A DNA stretch of 64,000 nt from Kaistella yonginensis (GCF_030409525.1 NZ_JAUFQB010000011.1:151858-215857), one strand, 5' to 3'. Positions 8,352 through 17,169 are shown, numbered from the stretch's first letter. Notes: generated from the letters alone by a model not told the origin. Program-made: numbers and translations.

Positions 8352-9686
8352 ATGAACAACGCAATAGCATCTCACCCAGAACCAACCAATACCGTAAAGC
8401 AAACACTGTCCAGGCATATGCTAGCCGATGGTTTCGATTTCGTAATGGATTTTGAAAAATCCCAAGGTTCTTGGATTCATGACCGACTTTCTGGCAAAAA
8501 ATTCCTCGATATGTTCTCGATGTTTGCCTCGGCCTCGATCGGTTATAATCACCCTTATTTGATGGAGAAATCTGCTTGGTTAGGGAAAATGGCCGTCAAT
8601 AAACCAACCTTAGCCGATGTTTATTCCCAGGAATTTGCCGATTTTATGACTGTTTTCGAGCGGGTCGCCATTCCCAAAGAATTGCAATATTGCTTCTTCA
8701 TCGAAGGTGGAACAATGGGTGTTGAAAACGCAATGAAGGCTTGTTTCGATTGGAAAACACGTAAGAATTTTGAAAAAGGACTTAATCTGGAAGCGGGAGT
8801 ATGTATACATTTCAAACAGGCTTTCCATGGTAGAAGTGGTTATACGCTAAGTTTAACCAATACTTCTGATCCTAGAAAATACCAATATTTCCCGAAATTT
8901 GATTGGCCAAGAATCCTCAATCCACATTTGAATTTCCCAATTACCGACGACAATTTAGAAGAAACCATTAAAAACGAAAATCTTGCCCTCCTTAATATTG
9001 AAGAAGCGATTCTCTCTAATCCAAATAAAGTGGCGTGTATCATCATCGAACCGATTCAAGCGGAAGGCGGCGACAACCATTTCCGAAACGAATTTTTTAT
9101 TGGATTAAGGGAACTTTGTGACCAAAATGAAGTTTTACTGATTTTTGATGAAGTGCAAACAGGAATTGGCCTTACCGGAAAAATGTGGGCATTTGAACAT
9201 TTTAGCGCAAAACCAGATATTATTTCATTTGGTAAAAAAGCGCAGGTTTGCGGGGTTTTAGCCAATAAAGAAAAGTTTGATGAAATTCCTAATAATGTCT
9301 TCCGCGAAAGCTCCAGAATCAACTCTACTTTTGGGGGAAACTTTATCGATATTCTGCGATTTCAACTAATTTTAGAAGTGATTGAAAAAGAAAATTTGGT
9401 AGAAAATGCTAGAGTTGTGGGGGAATTTCTGCTTCAAGGTTTACAGAACTTGGCTCAAAAATATCCAACTAAAATTTCAAATCCTAGAGGAAGAGGGCTC
9501 ATGTGTGCGATGGATTTGCCAAGCGGTACAGAACGCGATCAGTTGCAATCTTTACTGTATGATGAGCAGGTGATTATTTTGTCTTGCGGCAATCAGTCGA
9601 TTCGTTTTCGCCCGCACTTAAACGTAAGCACCGACGAAATTCAGCAGGCTTTAGATAAAATTGAAGTTTGTCTCGCTAAAATGTAA
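8352..9686 (+). CDS. lat: L-lysine 6-transaminase
   Basis: A 444-residue class III PLP aminotransferase matching the lysine epsilon-aminotransferase family. The N-terminal 'TLSRHMLADGFDFVMDFEKS' and the 'FFIEGGTMGVENAMK' segment are characteristic. The cofactor site is 'LIFDEVQTGIG', and the Schiff-base lysine lies in 'SFGKKAQVCG' (K295 or K296). It transfers the epsilon-amino group of L-lysine to 2-oxoglutarate, giving 2-aminoadipate 6-semialdehyde, which the preceding dehydrogenase oxidises. The gene is intact and full length. In actinobacteria the same enzyme feeds beta-lactam synthesis; here the dehydrogenase neighbour points to catabolism. Confidence 0.92.
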   Translation: MNNAIASHPEPTNTVKQTLSRHMLADGFDFVMDFEKSQGSWIHDRLSGKKFLDMFSMFASASIGYNHPYLMEKSAWLGKMAVNKPTLADVYSQEFADFMTVFERVAIPKELQYCFFIEGGTMGVENAMKACFDWKTRKNFEKGLNLEAGVCIHFKQAFHGRSGYTLSLTNTSDPRKYQYFPKFDWPRILNPHLNFPITDDNLEETIKNENLALLNIEEAILSNPNKVACIIIEPIQAEGGDNHFRNEFFIGLRELCDQNEVLLIFDEVQTGIGLTGKMWAFEHFSAKPDIISFGKKAQVCGVLANKEKFDEIPNNVFRESSRINSTFGGNFIDILRFQLILEVIEKENLVENARVVGEFLLQGLQNLAQKYPTKISNPRGRGLMCAMDLPSGTERDQLQSLLYDEQVIILSCGNQSIRFRPHLNVSTDEIQQALDKIEVCLAKM

Positions 9687-9809
9687 TTATAAAAGAAAAT
9701 TCAGGCGGTTTTCCCCGGAGAATCGCTTGATAATTGAATGTATTTTATGTTTTAATGAATAAAATACAATTATTTTTTGTACCTTCAACTTTCAAAATTG
9801 AAATGAATT

Positions 9810-10052
9810 ATGGAAAGAGAAACAAGAGTAGCCGTATTTGAAAGTGAAAAACCAGCGGAAATTCAATTGGTAAAATCAAAATTAGAAGCAGAAAGTATCT
9901 CGACTTTTTTGAATGATAAGTACATGTCTTTTACAACAACACCAACGGCCAGTACGGTACGATTGATGGTTAATTTAAGAGAAGAAAAAAAAGCTTTGGA
10001 AATCATCGATAAGATGCTCAAGGAAACAGAATTTAATCCACTAAACAACTAA
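9810..10052 (+). CDS. DUF2007 family protein (putative signal-transducing, PII-like fold)
   Basis: An 80-residue cytosolic protein of the DUF2007 family. Typical features are 'VAVFESEKPAEIQLVKSKLEAESI' (in part) at the start, a variable middle and a C-terminal 'RLMVNLREEKKALEIIDKML'. The pattern is strand-helix-strand-strand-helix, a ferredoxin-like fold. No enzymatic residues are apparent and the ligand or partner is unknown. It is probably monocistronic, with a terminator about 40 bases after its stop. Confidence is good for the family and none is offered for the function. Confidence 0.8.
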   Translation: MERETRVAVFESEKPAEIQLVKSKLEAESISTFLNDKYMSFTTTPTASTVRLMVNLREEKKALEIIDKMLKETEFNPLNN

Positions 10053-10088
10053 AACGATCTCATATTTTTAAATTTTACGTTTTTACAG

Positions 10089-10123
10089 AAGTCGAAATCT
10101 TTACGAAAGGTTTCGACTTTTTT
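10089..10123 (+). terminator. Terminator of the DUF2007 gene
   Basis: Stem aagtcgaaa / tttcgactt with inner ttt/aaa pairs, followed by T5. Confidence 0.75.
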
Positions 10124-10196
10124 ATGGGCGTGCTTTTTTACAAATGAGGGAAAGATACGCTTCGAAATCTTTAAAAAAAAGAGGATTGCCAGCTTT

Positions 10197-11918
10197 TTAC
10201 ATATTATCTTTCAACATTTTGATAAATACAGATGGTTTTAAATCGAATTTCCTGCGGAAATGATCTGAAAAATTTTCAGTATTTGAAAATCCTGCAATCG
10301 CAGCCAGTTCTTTTACATCCTTATTGATGTATTTTACATCATTTTTAAGATGATCGATGATGTAATCCAAACGCAAATCACTGATATAAAGTACGAAATT
10401 TTTCCCTTTGTAAGTATTGATAATTTTTGAGAAATAAGTAGAGTTGGTTCCTAAATCTTCACTAAGCGATTTTTGGGAAACCTGTGGATCTAGAAATTTG
10501 TTTTCATGCTCAAAAATTGCCAATTGGTTCAAGATGTTTTCTACAAAAATAGGATTAAGGCCTGGTATTTTATTATAAAAATCATAATCAAATTTTTGCT
10601 GCCCTTCATATTGAGCAGAATCGCCACTTAATTTTTCTGTGGAACTTAATTTATTTTGTTGTGCAATAATTTCTTCAAATCTCTTTTTATACGTTTGTTT
10701 TTCTTTGTGAATGCGGAAACCAAAATATAAAAAACCACCGAGGAACAAAATAAACAAGACAATAAAAAATACTCTTTGGGTTTTCAGGGTATATTCAATT
10801 CTATTTTTTTCGGCTATTAGTTTTTTGGTATCGTATTCCTTTACAATCCTTCCATAAAGATATTTGTAGTTTTTTTCATACGATCGGTCTAAAACCATCA
10901 GCTTGTTAATATATTCTAATTGTTTTTCGGTGTTGCCGGTCGAATTATAATATTTAATGAGGATTTCATATGCAGATCGAAATTGTGGATCTAGTTTTTT
11001 TGTTTTCTCATAATGTTTATCAATTTCCTCCAGGTATTTTATGGCTAATTTTTTTTTACCAACATGCCAGTAAGAAAGACCTAAATAGAAAATTTCCGTA
11101 TTGTGCTGCCATTGATCATTATACAATCGTATGGCTTCCGAAAGTTTAGAAATTGCGGTCTCATAATCTTTGGCGTAATAGGCGTTGGTTCCTTCCGACG
11201 AAATAAAGTAGGGAATATATTGTTGGAGTTTATTTTCTTCCAGATAGTTGAACGCTTCTTTTAAAAGTATTTTGTTTTCATTGAACTTGCTGAGCTTTGT
11301 TTGAGAATCAATAAGACTCATGAGGGAATAAATATAATATACTTCATAATTTTTACCCAGCGGAGTTTTGTTTTGTAAATTATCTTTAAAAAAATTCAAG
11401 CAAATTCGAAGCTCTTTTGCAGCATCTTCGTATTGTCCGAGATAAATTTTATTTTGTGCGATATAATAAATCGTTTTATTAAAAATATAATCATTGCCAG
11501 CTTCCTGTGAGAGTTTGTTTGCAACCAAAATATCATCAAGTGCTTTTTGGTAAAACTCTTCGGCCATATTGATATTGCCTCTATTAAGGTAGGCATCGAG
11601 TACGATTTTTTTAATCTTCGATTTTTTTGCTGTCACCAATGCACTATCTGCATATTTTATATTTAGAGGATATTTACTGGTTATACTGGCGTAGCGGTAA
11701 GCATAAAACAACGCTTCATTATCAAAGTTTTTTTTTGATTTTTGAATGTAAAAATTAATGAGTTTCCACATTTTTATTGGATTGTTACTGTTCTCATCTA
11801 TTTTTTTTTCAATTTGTTCATTACTTAAATTCGAATCATAAGTGGTTTGAGCATGAATTTTTAAAGAAATGACGATAAAAAATAAAACGACATAAGAAAA
11901 AATGGATTTCAATTGCAT
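10197..11918 (-). CDS. Membrane-anchored TPR / AraC-family transcriptional regulator
   Basis: A 573-residue regulator. A signal-like hydrophobic segment (residues 1-23) is followed by about 350 residues of TPR-like helical repeats, a transmembrane helix at about 383-402 and a coiled linker. The C-terminus is an AraC double helix-turn-helix (about 475-573, with 'LSEDLGTNSTYFSKIINTYKG' in part and 'ELAAIAGFSNTENFSDHFRR'). The TPR part should be periplasmic and the DNA-binding part cytoplasmic, so it can pass an envelope signal straight to DNA. Such proteins are common in Chryseobacterium relatives. It is divergent from a small lipoprotein gene that it may regulate; that target is an inference. 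Confidence 0.88.
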   Translation of the reverse strand: MQLKSIFSYVVLFFIVISLKIHAQTTYDSNLSNEQIEKKIDENSNNPIKMWKLINFYIQKSKKNFDNEALFYAYRYASITSKYPLNIKYADSALVTAKKSKIKKIVLDAYLNRGNINMAEEFYQKALDDILVANKLSQEAGNDYIFNKTIYYIAQNKIYLGQYEDAAKELRICLNFFKDNLQNKTPLGKNYEVYYIYSLMSLIDSQTKLSKFNENKILLKEAFNYLEENKLQQYIPYFISSEGTNAYYAKDYETAISKLSEAIRLYNDQWQHNTEIFYLGLSYWHVGKKKLAIKYLEEIDKHYEKTKKLDPQFRSAYEILIKYYNSTGNTEKQLEYINKLMVLDRSYEKNYKYLYGRIVKEYDTKKLIAEKNRIEYTLKTQRVFFIVLFILFLGGFLYFGFRIHKEKQTYKKRFEEIIAQQNKLSSTEKLSGDSAQYEGQQKFDYDFYNKIPGLNPIFVENILNQLAIFEHENKFLDPQVSQKSLSEDLGTNSTYFSKIINTYKGKNFVLYISDLRLDYIIDHLKNDVKYINKDVKELAAIAGFSNTENFSDHFRRKFDLKPSVFIKMLKDNM

Positions 11919-12057
11919 GATATTATAACAACTTGATTATTAGTTATATAAATTATTTTTTATTTATGGGTTTACAATAATACTGTAATTTTTTTTAAAA
12001 AACCACACATTATTTATAATAATCTTGTGATTTTTTATAAACTAACGGTTGTCTTTT

Positions 12058-12089
12058 TTGCACGTTTAATGGCTAAGGCAATATATTTG
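12058..12089 (+). promoter_or_regulatory. Promoter of the small lipoprotein gene
   Basis: TTG (end of a T6G run), 21 bases, TATATTTG, ending 14 bases before the ATG. It lies in the 185-bp divergent region shared with the AraC regulator. Confidence 0.6.
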
Positions 12090-12103
12090 TAAAAATTAAA
12101 AGC

Positions 12104-12328
12104 ATGAAAAAATTAGCACTTATCGCCGCCGTAGTTTTTACTACCCTTACTTTAAATTCTTGTAGACAATCAGACGATGTATTATCACCAGAAGAATATG
12201 AAACTTTAAAAAGAGCACAAGATTCCTCTACGGTAATATTAGATAATAATGCTACTGTGAATCCGGAACAAGGGGACAATCCTGTTTCAGCTATTGATGG
12301 AGAGATTGTACCACCTCCTAAAAAATAA
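12104..12328 (+). CDS. Small lipoprotein (74 aa), unknown function
   Basis: A 74-residue predicted lipoprotein. It has a basic start (MKK), a hydrophobic stretch and a lipobox-like LNSC with C20 as the lipidation site. A polar acidic mature part follows, ending in a proline/lysine tail (VPPPKK). There is no recognisable domain. Its strong promoter faces away from the TPR/AraC regulator, and a clear terminator follows, so it is a separate highly transcribable unit. It could be a stress-induced envelope peptide or an effector of the regulator; neither is shown. Confidence 0.65.
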   Translation: MKKLALIAAVVFTTLTLNSCRQSDDVLSPEEYETLKRAQDSSTVILDNNATVNPEQGDNPVSAIDGEIVPPPKK

Positions 12329-12367
12329 CCTAATTTAAAATATTTTTTTTTTCATCATTTGTGTTGG

Positions 12368-12402
12368 TTCTTCCGCGGATTTATTCGCGGAAGAATCTTT
12401 TT
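12368..12402 (+). terminator. Terminator of the small lipoprotein gene
   Basis: Perfect 10-bp stem ttcttccgcg / cgcggaagaa with 8-base loop, then tcttttttgg. Confidence 0.85.
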
Positions 12403-12527
12403 TGGGCAACCTTAAATATTTGGATTAATATTATGTTTGAGCTCTATAAAAGATTGGTAGTTTACTTTTGACTTGCCCTAAAATAGGTAGTTTATTGATC
12501 TGTACAGTCACCCATTTAAAGAGTAAA

Positions 12528-12809
12528 ATGGAAGTTGAACTGTGTTTGAAAAAAGCCAATCAGTCGTTGAATATGATGGAACTTGCTTTTTGCTTAGCGC
12601 ATCCTGCGATGTTACGAAGAATGATGCTTACAGTGGCAGAATTAGAAGGTTGGTCAGACTATGCTTACGCTTACGGGATCGCGACCAGTGCTTCCTACAG
12701 AGGAGATTTATACGTAGATAAAATTTTCAGCAGAGAAGTTCCCAATGCTCAAGCCGTAGCTTGGGTAATCCAACAATTGAAGAATTTCGGCGTAAAAATA
12801 ATGAGTTAA
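12528..12809 (+). CDS. Hypothetical protein (93 aa)
   Basis: An unrecognised 93-residue protein. The frame is open from 12468, but the internal ATG at 12528 is preferred: the 20 residues before it are not protein-like and a TACTTTTG promoter-like box lies inside that stretch. The product is helical, with an N-terminal amphipathic part rich in Leu/Met (MMELAFCLAHPAMLRRMM) and a Tyr-rich centre (SDYAYAYGIATSASYRGDLYV in part). It has no signal peptide or membrane segment and is probably cytosolic. A tiny Gln/Asn/Lys-rich ORF follows 20 bases later and may be cotranscribed. The function is unknown. Confidence 0.55.
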   Translation: MEVELCLKKANQSLNMMELAFCLAHPAMLRRMMLTVAELEGWSDYAYAYGIATSASYRGDLYVDKIFSREVPNAQAVAWVIQQLKNFGVKIMS

Positions 12810-12829
12810 TGGTTTAAAAATATATTACA

Positions 12830-12970
12830 ATGCCACAAAAAATAACCCCACAACAGAACCAAGCCAACACGCAAAATCCCAATAAAGGAAAGAATGGCGT
12901 TAATCAGCAAAATGCGAAAGCAAACGGAAATCGAGGTAAACCACTGAACCCAAACCAAAAAAAGAAATAA
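12830..12970 (+). CDS. Small basic Gln/Asn/Lys-rich protein (46 aa)
   Basis: A 46-codon ORF from an ATG at 12830 to a TAA at 12970. The composition is extreme: Gln, Asn and Lys make up most of it (MPQKITPQQNQANTQNPNKG at the start, NPNQKKK at the end), with no hydrophobic core. It must be disordered and nucleic-acid- or surface-friendly. The spacing to the upstream gene (20 bases) and the terminator 12 bases after its stop support a real transcript end. I recall comparable short low-complexity proteins in Chryseobacterium genomes but cannot name a function. Confidence 0.5.
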   Translation: MPQKITPQQNQANTQNPNKGKNGVNQQNAKANGNRGKPLNPNQKKK

Positions 12971-12981
12971 ATAAATAGTTT

Positions 12982-13011
12982 ATCCTCAGGTTAGCACTGG
13001 GGATTTTTTTT
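12982..13011 (+). terminator. Rho-independent terminator
   Basis: Stem atcctcag / ctggggat (one wobble), 7-base loop, followed by T8. Confidence 0.85.
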
Positions 13012-13141
13012 AGGTCTTCAATTATCCCATTTTTCTAAAGATAAAAGGGCAGTCCATTGTTCCAGCCTTGCAATCTGGAGCTTTAGTTTATAAATAAAAA
13101 ACGAGGCTTTATCGAGGGAATCATATCTTAGAAAAAATTTC

Positions 13142-13149
13142 TACCTTTG
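13142..13149 (+). promoter_or_regulatory. -7 promoter box (TACCTTTG)
   Basis: Exact TAnnTTTG match 17 bases upstream of the serine hydrolase ATG; -33 element unclear. Confidence 0.45.
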
Positions 13150-13166
13150 AAAAAACAGTTGTCCCT

Positions 13167-14720
13167 ATGAAAATTAAAAGCACTATTCTCTTTATTCTTC
13201 TTTCCTTAACGCCACTTTTTGGGCAGATCGAAGAAAAAAAACTCGATGTTCTGATTCAAAATACCTTAAAAACATTTGATGTGCCGGGCATTTCGGTGGG
13301 GATCATTAAAGATGGAAAAGTAGTGTACTCCAAAGGTTTTGGTCTCAGTTCCCTAACAACGAAGCAAAAAATGACGGATGAAACCTTGGTTGGCATCGCC
13401 TCAAACTCCAAGGGTTTTACCGGAACTGCCCTGGCCATGTTGGTTGATGAAGGTAAGCTGAAGTTTGATGATAAAGTGAGCCAGTATATTCCCGAATTTA
13501 AAATGAACGATGCATATGTTTCGCAGGAAGTGACCATCAAAGATTTAATCACCCACCGCGCCGGACTCGGTTTAGGGCAGGGAGACCTAATGTTTTTTCC
13601 AGAGGGCGGCCCACTTACGGTCAACGACATCATCCATAATGTGCGTTATTTAAAACCAGAAAACCCCTTCCGAACTACTTTAGATTATAACAACATCATG
13701 TTCATCGTCGCCGGTGAGGTGATTCACCGTGTTTCCGGGCTTTCTTGGGCAGAATTTATTGAACAAAGAATTTTGAAGCCAGTGGGCATGACCTCCAGCT
13801 ACGGCAGTTACAGCCGAGCAAAAGCCGCCAATGTTTTCAATATCATCGATGCGCATGCACCCGTGGATGGCAAAGTGATCCAGGTGCCACACGATTGGAA
13901 TGAGACGGCCAATGCGGCGGGTGGTATTATGAGTACGGTTAAAGATATGAATCTGTGGGCACAGTTTTTAATTAATGGTTTTACAACCAAAGACGGTAAA
14001 AAATTGGTGTCGGATAAGCAAATTCAACAGTTGTGGAATTTACAGATTTCAACGCCAGTACCCTTAAAAAATACGTATAACTCTAATTTCGGGGGCTATG
14101 GTTTGGGTTGGTTTTTAACCGATGTAAAAGGACATAAACAAGTCTATCACACGGGAGGCTTAATTGGAACCGTCACCCAGTTCACGCTGATTCCTGAGTT
14201 GAACCTCGGTATTGTGGTGCTAACCAATCAACAGAGTGGGGCGGCCTTTAGTGCTATTACCAATTCGATCAAAGATTCCTACTTGGGGATGCCTGAAAAA
14301 GATTGGGTAAAAGCGTATGGAGATCGCATGCTGACCATCAACGCTGAATATGCCAAAGGGAAAAAAGAAGTTTTTGAAAAATCAGAAAACTTTAGAAAAG
14401 ATAAAAACAGCCAGCTCAAAACAGAGCAGATCGCAGGGACTTATACCGATCCTTGGTTTGGCGACGTGGTCATTTCGGCTGACGGAAAAGGATTCCGTAT
14501 TTTCTGTAAAAATTCACCACGCTTAAAAGGCGAGCTTTTGCCGTACTCGCCCAATGTGATGATTGCCAAATGGGACGACCGCAGTTATGATGCCGATGCG
14601 TTTGTCAATTTTGATTTGGATGAAAATGGGAAAGCACAAGGGATGAAACTCAAACCGATTTCAGAAATTACTGATTTTAGTTTCGATTTTGAAGACTTGG
14701 ATTTGAAGAAAAAGAAATAG
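13167..14720 (+). CDS. Serine hydrolase, class C beta-lactamase / penicillin-binding family
   Basis: A 517-residue exported serine hydrolase. The signal peptide covers residues 1-20 (ends LFGQ). The beta-lactamase/DD-peptidase fold follows with S79-x-x-K82 (SNSK), Y174-x-N176 (YNN) and H328-TGG as the KTG-equivalent. These give the acyl-serine catalytic machinery. The C-terminal 120 residues look like the DUF3471 appendage found on many such esterases/peptidases. Likely substrates are D-amino-acid peptides or esters; true beta-lactamase activity is uncertain because HTGG replaces KTG. It is monocistronic. Confidence 0.88.
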   Translation: MKIKSTILFILLSLTPLFGQIEEKKLDVLIQNTLKTFDVPGISVGIIKDGKVVYSKGFGLSSLTTKQKMTDETLVGIASNSKGFTGTALAMLVDEGKLKFDDKVSQYIPEFKMNDAYVSQEVTIKDLITHRAGLGLGQGDLMFFPEGGPLTVNDIIHNVRYLKPENPFRTTLDYNNIMFIVAGEVIHRVSGLSWAEFIEQRILKPVGMTSSYGSYSRAKAANVFNIIDAHAPVDGKVIQVPHDWNETANAAGGIMSTVKDMNLWAQFLINGFTTKDGKKLVSDKQIQQLWNLQISTPVPLKNTYNSNFGGYGLGWFLTDVKGHKQVYHTGGLIGTVTQFTLIPELNLGIVVLTNQQSGAAFSAITNSIKDSYLGMPEKDWVKAYGDRMLTINAEYAKGKKEVFEKSENFRKDKNSQLKTEQIAGTYTDPWFGDVVISADGKGFRIFCKNSPRLKGELLPYSPNVMIAKWDDRSYDADAFVNFDLDENGKAQGMKLKPISEITDFSFDFEDLDLKKKK

Positions 14721-14797
14721 TTGTTTTTGGGAGCTCATGCACACCAATACCTAGCGCCATCATTTTTTGTGACGGTGCGGTTTTAAAATAAAATATT

Positions 14798-15274
14798 TTA
14801 AATAGTCTTGGGTTCATAAAAGAAGACCAATTTTTTCTTGGCATCATGGAAGTCAGTCCAGGTCTCACAGTCGATTTCAAAACCAGCGACGCCGCAGGTG
14901 GGGAACATAAATACATCTTCAGACATGCTGTTGGCAAAGTTAGAAATGCCGTTGTTATGAGAAAACATGGCCACGTGGGTTAGGCCATCATCTAACCCGA
15001 GGGTAATATTTTCGAAATGGGTATCAGAGGCATTGTACAGCTTTTGAATGGTTTCAATTTCGATCTGGTATTCTTTATTGAAAATTTCACACGTAGCAAA
15101 GGCGCGCAAGGCGGGGCTTGAAAAAAACTTCTCGATGGCGTGGTGGTTTGACTTTAAAAAGTGAGCCATCTTTTCAGCATCGTGGATGCCCTTTTCGGCA
15201 AGAGGCCGGTTGAAATCATCGGTGTTTTCTGGCCAATCACTTTTTGCGTGTCTTACGAGAATTAATGTTTTCAT
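14798..15274 (-). CDS. sixA: Histidine phosphatase, SixA type
   Basis: A 158-residue member of the histidine phosphatase (phosphoglycerate-mutase-like) superfamily, close to SixA. The RHG signature is LVRHAKS with R8 and H9, and the second conserved histidine is in 'VAMFSHNNGIS'. The length matches SixA (about 160). SixA removes phosphate from phosphohistidine in phosphotransfer proteins; a different phosphoester substrate is possible. It converges with the serine hydrolase gene and stands alone, with the ruvX promoter region behind it. Confidence 0.85.
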   Translation of the reverse strand: MKTLILVRHAKSDWPENTDDFNRPLAEKGIHDAEKMAHFLKSNHHAIEKFFSSPALRAFATCEIFNKEYQIEIETIQKLYNASDTHFENITLGLDDGLTHVAMFSHNNGISNFANSMSEDVFMFPTCGVAGFEIDCETWTDFHDAKKKLVFFYEPKTI

Positions 15275-15372
15275 GCGTAACTTTTTTGAAACATTAAAAT
15301 TATAAATTATTTTGGTAAGAACTTGAAAAAAAGAATTTAAACCTGCACAAAATCATTTCAACAAAATTTTAT

Positions 15373-15380
15373 TAAATTTG
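15373..15380 (+). promoter_or_regulatory. ruvX-def promoter box next to the start codon
   Basis: TAAATTTG followed by C, ending only 6 bases before the ruvX ATG. The transcription start would fall at or next to the initiation codon, suggesting a leaderless mRNA. Confidence 0.5.
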
Positions 15381-15386
15381 CACACG

Positions 15387-15803
15387 ATGTCACAAATACT
15401 AGCGATTGATTATGGAAAAGCCCGGTGCGGAATTGCCGTTACCGATGAAATGCAAATCATTGCAAGTGGTTTAGAGACCGTTCCCACCAAAGAAATATTT
15501 GTATTTTTAAAAAAGTATTTCAGTGAAAACACGGTGGATCAAATTGTGGTTGGTTTGCCAACGGATTTAAAAGGGAATGTAAATGACATTGAAACTGATA
15601 TTTTGAAGTTTTTAGAAAAGTTCAAATTGCAGTTTCCAATCGTAGGAGTGGCAAGATTTGATGAACGTTTTACCTCGAAGATGGCCTCTTTTTTTATCTC
15701 CCAAAGTGGAAAGACAAAGAAAAAGCGAGAAGAAAAAGGATTAATTGATAAGGTGAGTGCAACCCTTATTTTGCAAAATTATTTAGAGCAAATACAGAAA
15801 TGA
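15387..15803 (+). CDS. ruvX: Holliday junction resolvase RuvX / YqgF
   Basis: A 138-residue RNase H-fold protein of the YqgF/RuvX family. The first strand 'ILAIDYGKARCGIAVTD' carries the first catalytic Asp, 'IVVGLPTDLKGNV' the second conserved strand and 'FDERFTS' the third acidic site. A C-terminal helix with 'KGLIDKVSATLILQNYL' completes the domain. It acts in Holliday junction resolution and/or pre-16S rRNA processing. The ATG at 15387 is chosen; a TTG three codons earlier is part of the promoter box. It overlaps def by 4 bases, so the two are translationally coupled. Confidence 0.93.
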   Translation: MSQILAIDYGKARCGIAVTDEMQIIASGLETVPTKEIFVFLKKYFSENTVDQIVVGLPTDLKGNVNDIETDILKFLEKFKLQFPIVGVARFDERFTSKMASFFISQSGKTKKKREEKGLIDKVSATLILQNYLEQIQK

Positions 15804-16372
15804 TATTACCGATTAGAGCATTTGGAGATGCCGTCTTAAGAAAACACTGCCATGAAATTAACCCAGATTACCCTGAGTTAAAATCCTTGGTTGAAAATAT
15901 GTTCGAAACCATGCACAGCGCAAACGGTATCGGTTTGGCAGCGCCGCAAATTGGCCTGGATATTCGACTATTTATCGTAGATGTTTCTCCGCTGGCAGAA
16001 GATGAAGATTATGAAGATATTGCCCACGAGCTGAAAGATTTTAAGAAAGTCTTCATCAATGCAAAAATTCTGGAGGAGACTGGCGAAGAATGGAAATTCA
16101 ATGAAGGTTGCCTCTCTATTCCCGATGTACGCGAAGATGTGAAAAGAAAAGAAACCATCCTGATCGAATATTATGATGAAAATTTCGTAAAGCATACCGA
16201 CACGTTTTCAGACATGAGAGCGCGTGTTATTCAGCATGAATACGATCACATCGAAGGGATTTTGTTTACAGATCACCTCAGTTCTTTAAAGAAAAAATTA
16301 GTCAAAGGAAAGCTTATGAAAATTTCGCAAGGCGATGTATCTGTGACCTACAAAATGAGATTTCCGAAATAA
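15800..16372 (+). CDS. def: Peptide deformylase
   Basis: A 190-residue deformylase that removes the formyl group from nascent N-terminal methionine. All three motifs are present: GIGLAAPQIG (residues 43-52), EGCLS with metal ligand C104, and QHEYDH with H146, catalytic E147 and H150. The length matches type I enzymes. It starts within the stop of ruvX (ATGA overlap), a common arrangement in Bacteroidota, and is followed 46 bases later by the DUF5606 gene. It is essential in most bacteria. Confidence 0.96.
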   Translation: MILPIRAFGDAVLRKHCHEINPDYPELKSLVENMFETMHSANGIGLAAPQIGLDIRLFIVDVSPLAEDEDYEDIAHELKDFKKVFINAKILEETGEEWKFNEGCLSIPDVREDVKRKETILIEYYDENFVKHTDTFSDMRARVIQHEYDHIEGILFTDHLSSLKKKLVKGKLMKISQGDVSVTYKMRFPK

Positions 16373-16418
16373 AGGAAAATATCCTATTAAAAATTAAATT
16401 CAAACAAATAATATAAAA

Positions 16419-16970
16419 ATGAAGTTAGAAAAAATTATATCAATTTCGGGAAAGCCAGGGCTTTATAAATTGATTTCGCAGTTGAAAAACGGGTTCATCG
16501 TAGAAGATGTATTGACCAAGAAAAAAGCCAGTATATCTAATTCTTCACAGGTTAGTTTGCTTGATAATATCGCGATGTTTACTTTTGATAAAGAAGTTCC
16601 TTTGTTCGATGTTTTCGAAAATGTGGCTAAAAACTTTGAGTACAAAGAAACCATTTCTCACAAATCCACCGACGCAGAATTGAGAACATTCATGACGCAG
16701 TCTTTACCTGAATACGATCATGACCGCGTGTATGTATCTGATATCAAGAAATTGGCGCAATGGTACAATATTCTACACAAAGCAGGCTATATCACGCCAG
16801 ACAGTTTTGTAAAATCGGAAGAAACCACGGAAGAAGAGCCGGCCATCGCAGAAAAAAAAGACACAAAAAAAGCGGCTCCAAAAACTGAAAAAGCTTCGAC
16901 TCCCAAAGCGAAAGCGTCAACTTCCTCTGCAAAAGGAGCTCCAAAGAGTACGCATAGAAAAATGGGTTAA
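16419..16970 (+). CDS. DUF5606 domain protein
   Basis: A 183-residue protein whose first about 135 residues match the DUF5606 family of Bacteroidota ('ISISGKPGLYKLISQLKNG' and 'DVYVSDIKKLAQWYNILHKAG' style segments). The C-terminal 45 residues are a low-complexity Lys/Ala/Ser/Thr tail (KKAAPKTEKASTPKAK), disordered and basic, which suggests RNA or ribosome contact. It follows ruvX-def in the same direction with a 46-base gap and a strong terminator after it, so it is likely the last gene of that operon. The function is not established. Confidence 0.85.
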   Translation: MKLEKIISISGKPGLYKLISQLKNGFIVEDVLTKKKASISNSSQVSLLDNIAMFTFDKEVPLFDVFENVAKNFEYKETISHKSTDAELRTFMTQSLPEYDHDRVYVSDIKKLAQWYNILHKAGYITPDSFVKSEETTEEEPAIAEKKDTKKAAPKTEKASTPKAKASTSSAKGAPKSTHRKMG

Positions 16971-17043
16971 GCAATAAATAGTTCATAAAAAGCAATAGCT
17001 AATCAATCATGATCTACACTTGCTTTTCTTACTAAATCCATCG

Positions 17044-17081
17044 ACTTCGGCAAAGAGTTTTATTTTTGCCGAAGTTTTTAT
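17044..17081 (+). terminator. Terminator of the ruvX-def-DUF5606 operon
   Basis: Perfect 11-bp stem acttcggcaaa / tttgccgaagt with a T-rich tail. Confidence 0.85.
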
Positions 17082-17169
17082 TTAAAGTAAATTTGAGCGA
17101 GATAGAAGCTCGAATTTAGAAATTACAAATAGAAGCGAGAAATAACCACCCAACACCCAACACTCACAC

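Noticed and set aside
15378..15386. TTG start for ruvX three codons upstream
   Set aside because: These bases are part of the TAAATTTG promoter box; the ATG at 15387 fits the family start.
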